From Moniliophthora roreri (taxonomy: Eukaryota; Basidiomycota; Agaricomycetes; Agaricales; Marasmiaceae): DNA of 64,000 nt. Within the stretch, counting starts at the first letter, position 1; each line of letters begins with the position of its first letter. Made by a program: the position numbers and the translations under genes. The stretch spans positions 434,001-498,000 of the forward strand of contig LATX02000068.1 of NCBI GenBank assembly GCA_001466705.2, given 5' to 3'. Shown in pieces: positions 56,754 through 64,000 of this stretch. Under the pieces are notes generated by a model. It was not told the origin of the DNA, ran no database searches, and saw nothing but the letters and a program-made list of their open reading frames with translations.

Positions 56754-57920
56754 ATGTCTGGAGGTTCTCATGAAACACTCGGATTTGTCAAGTCTGGGTT
56801 GAAAATTCCTTCAAAGACATCCGGATGGAATCTAGATGCATGGCGGTACCTCCCTTCCCATGGACACCCGAAGAAACACCCCGTTATTGTCATGTTCGTT
56901 GTTTCTCTGGCTATTGTAAGGCTCAATGTGCAATAAAAATGCTATTAGGGCCATGGCTGGAGCTGCAACAAATTGATGAGTCTCGCGATCTATGCTGAAA
57001 GGTTTACGACTTTGGGGTATGGGTGTCTAGTCTTTGACTATCGACGGTGGGGAGATTCGGGTACGTTTTTGTGGCTCTTTGGACGTGCATGAGCTCATTC
57101 AATCCACAGATGGTATACCTCGAAATATTATCAATGTTAAGGAACCACTCGAAGACTACCGCACGGTTATTGAGTAGGGGCCATACTTTGCGGTTTTCAC
57201 TCAGTCTGAACGTTCGGCTCTGTCTTTGGTCAGCCTTCCCTGAGCATCAGTGCCACGATTGCACAATGTCCTTACACTGGTTTCGCCAGGCAACTCTCCA
57301 TTGCTCAAAATGGTGTTGCTAGCCCTCTTCGACGGGCTCAAACAATCTCTTGGTCTCAATCCCATCTATATACCCGCTGCCACAGGTCCTAAAATAACTG
57401 GTGCTCTTATGTGCGAATGCAGCTTAGAAGGCGTCCTAAGCGTATGTCAAAATCCCAGGTGTGTGGCAACTCCGATCTCTGATAAGCTAGACTTCACGTG
57501 CACTCACCCTTTGTGAATCCTAGCGATTGACCAGATGAAGTGGGGCTCCAAAGCTCAAGATCGGATGGACCATGCGTTTAACTGACATTTCTACGACACA
57601 TATACGTAGGTTTCAGCCAAATCTCTCCTCCAAATTTCAACATACAAACCTTTCAAAACCGTCTCCTCATTTTCATGCCCGCTCCTGCTCGTAGCACTAG
57701 AAGACGATATTCTTTACCTTTTGAAAGGACGTGAGTTCGTTGCCGCTGCTATACCTACTTCGAAATGCGAGCTACACACGATTTCCCAGTGTGCGTGCAC
57801 GTCGTGGGGCTATTCTAATATTTCTGCTGACTGTTTTGGATTTTAGCCGAGCATTTCGATGTCTATCCTCCTAACAAAGATTATGAAAGGTCTGTGGATG
57901 TGCAGATACGCTTTTTGTAA
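56754..57920 (+). pseudogene. Broken alpha/beta hydrolase gene
   Basis: The 5' part is a good alpha/beta hydrolase: MSGGSHETLGFVKSGLKIPS, LDAWRYLPSHGHPKKHPVIV, an intron, then AHGWSCNKLMSLAIYAERFT, LGYGCLVFDYRRWGDS, an intron, and DGIPRNIINVKEPLEDYRTV followed by Ile-Glu and a TAG stop at 57172-57174. Downstream similarity continues in shifting frames: GHTLRFSLS (one frame), ISATIAQCPYTG (another), LLKMVLLALFDGLKQSLGLN (a third), CPLLLVALEDD and finally EHFDVYPPNKDYERSVDVQI to a stop at 57920. The stretch of about 20 residues that should hold the Gly-x-Ser-x-Gly nucleophile elbow is missing between VIE and GHTLRF. The final His-Phe-Asp with the catalytic His is still visible. With a deletion, a stop and at least two frame changes, this is a pseudogene. 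Confidence 0.7.
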
Positions 57921-60263
57921 CAAAAGGTACCGTGAGTGAATGTGCTTTGGATCTGAATCATTCTCAGAATTACACTGCTTGTATATTTTACCTGATGTGT
58001 ATGGCAAATGGGGAACCGATGTTGCAAAGATTTACGAATCTGATGTTTTTGCATCTCGTTGAGCCAGGGTATGTAAGTACGCATCGTTGGTACAAGCCAA
58101 ACTATGTGAATAGGGTGGGGGATCGGCCTTCAGTGGCTGTCTGAAGCAGACATTACGCATGAATGCAAGTAGTGGTCGGCAGATACTTGGTTCTCGGACC
58201 CCGCAGAACGTGCCCTATCTTCCGAAGCATCTAGAGCTCGATGCGGGTGGTCGTAGAGTAGACAGTCCAGCGGGATCGCAAACTTCTCCCTTCTGAATGT
58301 ATATCTCTTGCAGCCATTCCGTACTAAGCAATGTTGGGGTAGAATGCTGAAAAGCCGTAGAAGGTGCCAATAGATGCATTTAATGACTCTGCTTGCTCGA
58401 AATTGTGATTCCGACGCAGTTGCGGAGTCGGTCTGCGTAGTCCCTGAGAGAACGTGAATGAACAGGACACGGTAGGAGCGGAACCGGGCACAATAGCAAG
58501 TGAAACCCGCATGTCGATCGAGCGGAGTTGCGTTGCGCGCGACTCTGTTATCAATTCCATTGTCAACCACCATCTGTCCTCGTCCAGGATGTACCAAAGA
58601 CGCCTCCTGCACACCTCCTTTACAGTCGTAGAGCATTTTGGAGCATCTTGAAGACGGCGTTTACCTTTGGAATGCGGGAGGACGATATGTTCCGAGGTAT
58701 GCGTCGACTATGCGACATGTCCTCTATTATATCCACATCGCCATTGCATCCATTATCATTGCACAACCCTAGGACAACACAAAGGATCCTTCAGCGATCT
58801 GCATCGTCTCCTAGCCCAAGCTGGACATCCAGATCTCCCCCCCCTCTCGTCGCCTTTAGCAGTGCAAAAGCAGCTCGCTCAGACTCGTCATATTACCGGG
58901 AATAAGCCAGCTGTCAATTGAATAGAACACCACGTCCCCATCTGCCTCTTTTCGTCCTAGGAAGGGGAAGCAGTCATGTCCACATTGACTCCATGTACGT
59001 CTGGCACCAAGCAACCCTTTTTGGGCTAAAATTTAGGGTTCTGCTCCGTTGGAGCGCGTTGTCACCCTCCGTCTGGAAGAGCAGAGCGTCGAAAAAGTTG
59101 TTTGTCGGTTTTGCTGGTACCTGTATCAGGTATGTCGCCCACATCTAGTGTTTGTGGGCAGCCAGTAAAAACAGTCCCTGTAGTGACGCCAATGCCCCAG
59201 CCGTAGCTGGAGAGAGAGGATTTGAAACTTTTTGCTCCATCAGAGCAGCTCCAAGCAGGTTGAGCAGAATGCGTTTATCCATGTTCCGTTGGAAACGTTG
59301 AAACACGGGGACGTATGCTTCTTTCTGGCACACAGAGGCCGCGCTGTCGTCCAATTTTCTGTGATATCACACAGTCAGGGAATGGCCGGAATTTTGGAGA
59401 ATGTCGACTCTGGGGCGGCGGTGGCTGAAGGCTTGAAGAGTTTGGTGTAGCTCTTGACGGATCTCGCAGGTGCTGGGTGCTGGGTTAGAGGATCGGTGGA
59501 TCACACATGCTGCTAAGCAGCAGACGTTTCGTCTCTGGTGGTTTGTGGAGAACTGTACGAAGTGAGTCACTAGCATCGAGTCTCGGTAATCGGTCCCCTT
59601 ACCTCGCGTCACGTTCCACGTGCTTGTCATGACCCATTAGGCGCCCGCCCAAGGAAGGATGGAAGTGAACTAATTTGAATGAGAAGGCCACGAACAATAG
59701 GATCGAGATCGAATCGGTATAGAACGAAGAGAGGGTTGTCGTGAGAGAAGCGAGAGATTGGTGTCGAGTTTGAATAGGCGCAAAGCCGGTGTGTGCTAGC
59801 CCAATGCTGGACAGAAGGTGCCAAGCCTTGCTACCTAAACCACGCATATTCAGAGAATGTACAACCAGCAGCGGGATGACACACCTCGATATACACTCTG
59901 TATGACTCTGGTCGGAACAAGCGGGATTCAGGTCCTTTAGAAGCAAACAAGATTCCCCGTATCATCCCGGCCTCACTGCATCGATTTCATAGCTCTTCCC
60001 GAGTCCAGGTGATGGTATATGAGTGTGAAGATCTTGAAGATGTTGGAAGGACAAAAGAGACGTGTGGATGTTTCCATTTTCTGGAACGGTTTGGAGATTA
60101 TTGCTTGCGCGAATTTTTGGGTGTTATGTCACGCTTTGATTAGACTTCTGACACCCAAATTCGACGCCAGAGGTTCTGAACCTATAAATTGTTTCTCACA
60201 CTACAGCACTTACCCCACCACCGCCGTCCACACTTTTACCTACCTTTCCTGTATTCCAATATC
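57921..60263. other. Gene-poor spacer
   Basis: 2.3 kb, the longest empty stretch in the window. Frames at 58130-58636 (-), 58528-58905 (+), 59145-59354 (-) and 59599-59946 (-) overlap each other on both strands and have shadow-like composition. None carries a domain or a convincing exon chain. Next to a decayed hydrolase, the region may be relic DNA. No transposon ends or terminal repeats were recognised. Confidence 0.45.
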
Positions 60264-60768
60264 ATGGTCATCATCAAGACCTCTCCTTCACTCCGGATTC
60301 CTTCTTCCTATCAGCTGCGAGATTCTCGCAGACGTCGACACCCATACCTCAGGTGCCCCATTTGCTGCGATGAAGAGGACGGACCGGTGAGCTGTGCTTT
60401 TTGCCCGCACAGAACAAATCACTGATAACGTGTGTAGTACGTACCTCGGATTATGGATGATGAACTTCACCTCGTGCAAGATGTCCTGGTGAGTGGCACA
60501 TCATCCATTCTTGAATCCTTTGACTTATAACATGCTTAGCAGGCGGAGAGGAGACGCATACTTGAGCGGGATGCTAACGCGGATGAAGAACGGGAAGGCG
60601 AAATTATGGAGGTCAGAGCACTGGTCATCTTAGTGAATTCCATATCTCGACAGGATAGACGCGACACTGATTTATCTATTGCAGTACCTCGTACTTTTGA
60701 CCACTATGCTAGTCAGACATTTGCTCATGATGGGCCTGTTATACCGAATTGCTAGCGGAACTGCTTGA
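60264..60768 (+). CDS. Small orphan protein with Cys-x-x-Cys-Cys motif and C-terminal membrane helix
   Basis: Not recognised, but reconstructed from four exons that all join in phase 0: 60264-60386, 60438-60488, 60540-60611 and 60685-60768, with GTGAGC, GTGAGT and GTCAGA donors and normal AG acceptors. The 109-residue product starts MVIIKTSPSLRIPSSYQLRD, is very basic up to SRRRRHPYLRCPICCDEEDG, then turns acidic (YVPRIMDDELHLVQDVLQAE). It forms a charged helix (RRRILERDANADEEREGEIM) and ends with one hydrophobic helix (YLVLLTTMLVRHLLMMGLLY) and a seven-residue tail, RIASGTA. That is the layout of a tail-anchored protein facing the cytosol. The lone Cys-Pro-Ile-Cys-Cys is half of a RING-like site and would need a partner to bind zinc. 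Function unknown. Confidence 0.68.
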
Positions 60769-61336
60769 ACAATGCTCCAACGTGACTTTTGTTTCTTGGG
60801 ATTTGCCTACTGGTGATTGCCTTGAATCTTTCGGTATCGATCCGGTGACTAATAATGGCTTGCTACTAGTATTGACAGTAACTTCTTGGTTTGCTCATCG
60901 CATCTTGTGTATAGGTAAGGTGGTTGGCTCTGTCACTCAACTTTTTTTTTTTTCCTGACCAGTGAATCACAGTATCACACGCGTATATCTTTTGGATCTT
61001 TTGCCTAATCTGCACTGTGTATAATACATACTTGGCCTGTGGCCTAAAGTTAGCTTACGACCATACTTGTACCAGCACGCGTATCGTACATCAGTTGATT
61101 GCGAGCAGTCCACCGTGGGAATTGTCTCAATAAGCGTTGCAGTTTAGCGCCCAAGTCCTCGGGGTGTCACCGACCAATTCTGCTTGCGGAGCCTTGCGCA
61201 AATCTCGAGCTTGAGCCACATCCACCACCATCCACAAATTCGCGATACGATTCATCTTGCTCTCCCCACCTACGGCTTTCTTATTCACTATCTTTTACGA
61301 ACATTCAAGTCTATTCGATCTCGGAACCTAGGCCCC
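60769..61336. other. Intergenic region upstream of MUB1/samB
   Basis: 568 bp between two plus-strand genes, with a run of T near 60944-60955. No further gene is supported; it is probably the 3'UTR of the small orphan and the promoter of MUB1. Confidence 0.45.
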
Positions 61337-64000
61337 ATGCGAGAATCCAACTTTGCCTTTCCTGCTCAGAACAAAGCATGCGTCTGCATCACATCCCAGC
61401 TATACGATAGGCGAGGTGCGTTTTCTAATGCCTCGAATTTTTCTGAATTTTCTGAAAATTTTCTGCATTTTACGTCGGGTAGCACTGGACACCACCTCTC
61501 CTCTGCCACTGTTCAACTCCCTCACCCACCTCGCCTACCTCACTTCCACGTCCCCTAGAATCCGTGAAATCATGACCATGGATGGCGGTCTCGAACGCCT
61601 CGTCCGCCTCCTACACGATTTCTGTATCTCACCGCCGCCACCCGAAAACCCCAGCGTGTTCTATGGGCTCGCTCCTGCAAACACTCGGACTACTAAACCC
61701 ATACCTACCCTTAATCCGACAAGCTGGGATAAGCATGCGAGCTATAGGTTTTCTCTGGCTTTTCAATGTGTTGTCAATATTGGCGTCCGAGGCACGGAGC
61801 CGATAAGGAGTCGGGTAGTTCAAGCGGGTACCTTGGAGGTCGTTGGTTGTATTTTGGAAGCTTGGTTAGCTCATCGGCAGCTAGGATTCAATGGAAATGG
61901 TGGGATTACCGGTGGAGTGGGTGGCAGTGGTGGTAGAGAGAGCAGAGAGCAGAGACATGCTAGGAGATTGGCGAGACAGCAGATGCAGCAGAGACATGAA
62001 CAACAGAGAAATGAGCAGGATGATGAACTGGCTAGAGCGTTACAGCGACAGATGAGTCATATGGTAAGTGCTGTGTCTATCGAGTTTTCCGTCTCTTAAA
62101 TCCGTTTTCATATCATAGGAAACCCCAGCTACGACGACTAACCCCACAGGCGACCCATCCATAATTCAAAACGACCAAGAGAATGAAAGTGAAACTGCAT
62201 CGGCCACATCGTCTACCACTGCTTCACCTGTCACCTCCACGAGAGACCGAAGTGGCACGCTCATTGCACCTCAACGCAGGACTAACACGCACATGAGGAA
62301 CGAAACGGCTACGTATCACAACTCTCTCCCTCATTCGCACAATAACCGTCACGTTCACCCACCGTCATCTCCTTCACCTGCACCTTCCACAGACGACGAT
62401 ATCGATGTGGATATGTCGTCTTCGGCATCGGCCAATACGAGCGATGCAGATCGCTCAGACGCATCGAACAATGCTTCGCCTGAAAGACGATCATCAACCC
62501 ATCATGCACATGTACCAGTTAGACGAAGAGGTTCCAGATTGACGGTTACACCCGCCCCGACGATGAACCAAATGGCAATGAACAATGGGGCAGGGGACAA
62601 TGCGCACATCGTGCTAACGGATGATATGCCCGCGGGCATGATACCTGGTTTGGATATCAACATTGGTGAAGTGGGCGTTGGAGTCGTGATGGACGCCAAT
62701 GACGATTTAGCGATGGGTGCCCCACCTGGAGCACCAGGTGCTATGGGCATTGGTGTTGGCGGCACTGGTGTGGGAATGGGAGATGTAAGCTTGGAAGAAA
62801 TGAGCATGAGTGAGACAGAGAGGGAGGAGAGGGAGACCACGTCCAACTCCAATATAAACGCGAACGCTAGGAGAGCGACGCCAGCGTTGGCTATGGGTGA
62901 GAGATCGAGAAGCGAGGAAGCTGTCCCATCAACTTCTGCATCAGCTGTCATCGCTACTTCCCAAGAGGATGATGGATTACTCAGTGTTGGAACAGGCACG
63001 ATAAGGGGGGGAAGGAGAGATGTTCCTCCTGATGTGACGCCGCGAGCAGTCGTGGTTGGATTGCCTCCTGCACCAGCACCTGTCGCGAGTTCTTCATCTG
63101 CCTCCGGGGAGACATCTGAGCCGATATCAAGAAGCGGAACTTTACGCGGTCGACCGGGTCCTGCTCAGTCCCTTGATGATCTTTTGGATCTTGGTATCGG
63201 TGGCGCTCAATCGTCAACGACGCCTCTCCGCACGCGAGGAGATACAATTGTCCCTTCTCAGCCTCAGACACAGTCTGCAATCGCATCCGTCAACTCGAAC
63301 TCTCCGCCTCTTATTAATTTGAACGCAACCCCTCACCCTAATCAGAATATGGGCAGAGGCATTGTCCGTCCCTCTGCACCTGCTCCTCCAGGCTCACACC
63401 GGACTTATCCTCAGCCAACGCCGAGCCCGTATCGCGACGAGGATGTGCTTTTGGGACTGCAGCTGCTTGCTTACCTGAGCAAGTACCCGCACGTGAGACA
63501 GGCATTTTACAAGAAAAGGGACGGATTCCATCCTGTTACTGCCGGCTTACCTGCTCAACCTGGGGCCGCAAAGAAGAAAGGTAAAGAAAGGGAGAGAGGC
63601 AACGAGGTTCCTATTGCTGCCGCTGTATCTTCTTCCACGTCCACGTCTGCCTCCGCTATTGCTACGACTGAAACCCCCAATGAAGCGCAACCTCAAACCA
63701 AGAAACAGACTAACGTTTTTTCCCTCGTTGAGAGATTTACATTTCGGCCTTCATCGTCACATAGTGATGAAGGTAGGGTACCGCAGGAAATTCAGTATTG
63801 GGCAGGAGTGATTATGAGGAATGCATGTAGGAAGGATGATTCCAGAGGTGGTATACGGCAGTGTGCCAATAGCGAGTAGTATTTCCTTCTCTATTTTTCC
63901 CAAGACTCAACATGAAGTGGTTTGTAGTGCTATGCGGCCGCTGGGAAACTTACCCTCGCGAATTTGCCAAATGCCGACGATGTCGAAAGGCCAAGTACTG
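61337..64000 (+). CDS. MUB1: MUB1/samB-type MYND zinc finger protein (3' end outside window)
   Basis: The start is at 61337: MRESNFAFPAQNKACVCITS and QLYDRRA. An intron follows, then LDTTSPLPLFNSLTHLAYLT, SPRIREIMTMDGGLERLVRL and YRFSLAFQCVVNIGVRGTEP. This conserved ARM-like block defines the family. A very long low-complexity insert follows (Ser/Thr, acidic, Gly-rich; more than 400 residues), then YRDEDVLLGLQLLAYLSKYP, HVRQAFYKKRDGFHPVTAG, IQYWAGVIMRNACRKDDSRG and GIRQCAN. The next exon, entered through a GC-AG intron (about 63871-63932), starts the MYND finger: CGRWETYPREFAKCRRCRKA then KYC at the window edge. Yeast Mub1 helps the Ubr2 ligase degrade Rpn4; Aspergillus samB controls morphogenesis. 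The remaining MYND Cys/His residues lie outside the window. Confidence 0.85.

Noticed and set aside
58130..58636. Minus-strand frame of 168 codons
   Set aside because: Overlapped by several other frames on both strands; no domain or splice context.
59599..59946. Minus-strand frame of 115 codons
   Set aside because: No family resemblance and no neighbouring exons.
62502..62999. Minus-strand frame of 165 codons
   Set aside because: Antisense of the low-complexity linker of MUB1/samB.

Overview
This is about 64 kb of nuclear DNA from a filamentous basidiomycete, most likely an agaricomycete. The signs are genes on both strands broken by many short introns (mostly 45-65 nt, GT...AG with pyrimidine-poor acceptors), families typical of mushrooms (GMC oxidoreductase, NRPS-like adenylating enzyme, AlkB-like zinc-ribbon dioxygenase, MUB1/samB, combined C2H2 and Zn2Cys6 transcription factor), and close packing with short convergent 3' gaps. 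I see no bacterial, viral, rRNA, tRNA, CRISPR or transposase-like sequence.

Layout. 0-9.7 kb: 5' end of an adenylate-forming (NRPS-like) enzyme (-), an ALDH-fold protein that lacks the catalytic Cys (+), an unknown multi-pass membrane protein (-), a secreted GMC oxidoreductase with a one-base frameshift (+), and an FG nucleoporin with a RanBP1 domain (-). 11-17.5 kb: membrane-tethered IPT/ankyrin factor of the Mga2/Spt23 type (-), a Mmc1-like protein (+) and a VanZ-like membrane protein (-). 17.5-20.5 kb is gene-poor with one isolated ORF. 20.5-31 kb: LigB-type dioxygenase (-), secreted aldose 1-epimerase (+), dual zinc-finger transcription factor (+), Gyp1-type Rab-GAP (-), RraA-like aldolase (+). 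31-38.7 kb is a run of minus-strand genes: DNA polymerase kappa, CorA-like Mg transporter, a small orphan gene and an intronless caspase-fold protein. 39-45 kb is a plus-strand run: Atg6/Beclin, glutamate-cysteine ligase, F1 ATP synthase delta. 46-57 kb: AlkB-like oxygenase (+), coiled-coil signalling-type protein (-), GH27 alpha-galactosidase (+), PPIH-type cyclophilin (-). 56.7-57.9 kb is a broken alpha/beta hydrolase. 60-64 kb: a 109-residue orphan predicted tail-anchored protein and MUB1/samB, whose 3' end runs off the window.

Most genes are housekeeping and there is no convincing gene cluster. The more interesting items are two small multi-exon orphan genes rebuilt here by joining in-frame exons (36448-37108 and 60264-60768), the Cys-less ALDH-like protein, the GMC protein with altered catalytic positions, the hydrolase pseudogene that has lost its nucleophile elbow, a GC-AG intron in MUB1, and two single-base frameshifts that may be assembly errors. 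Exon joins were made by eye from splice consensus and reading frame. Start codons are ATG unless stated, and several N-termini are uncertain.
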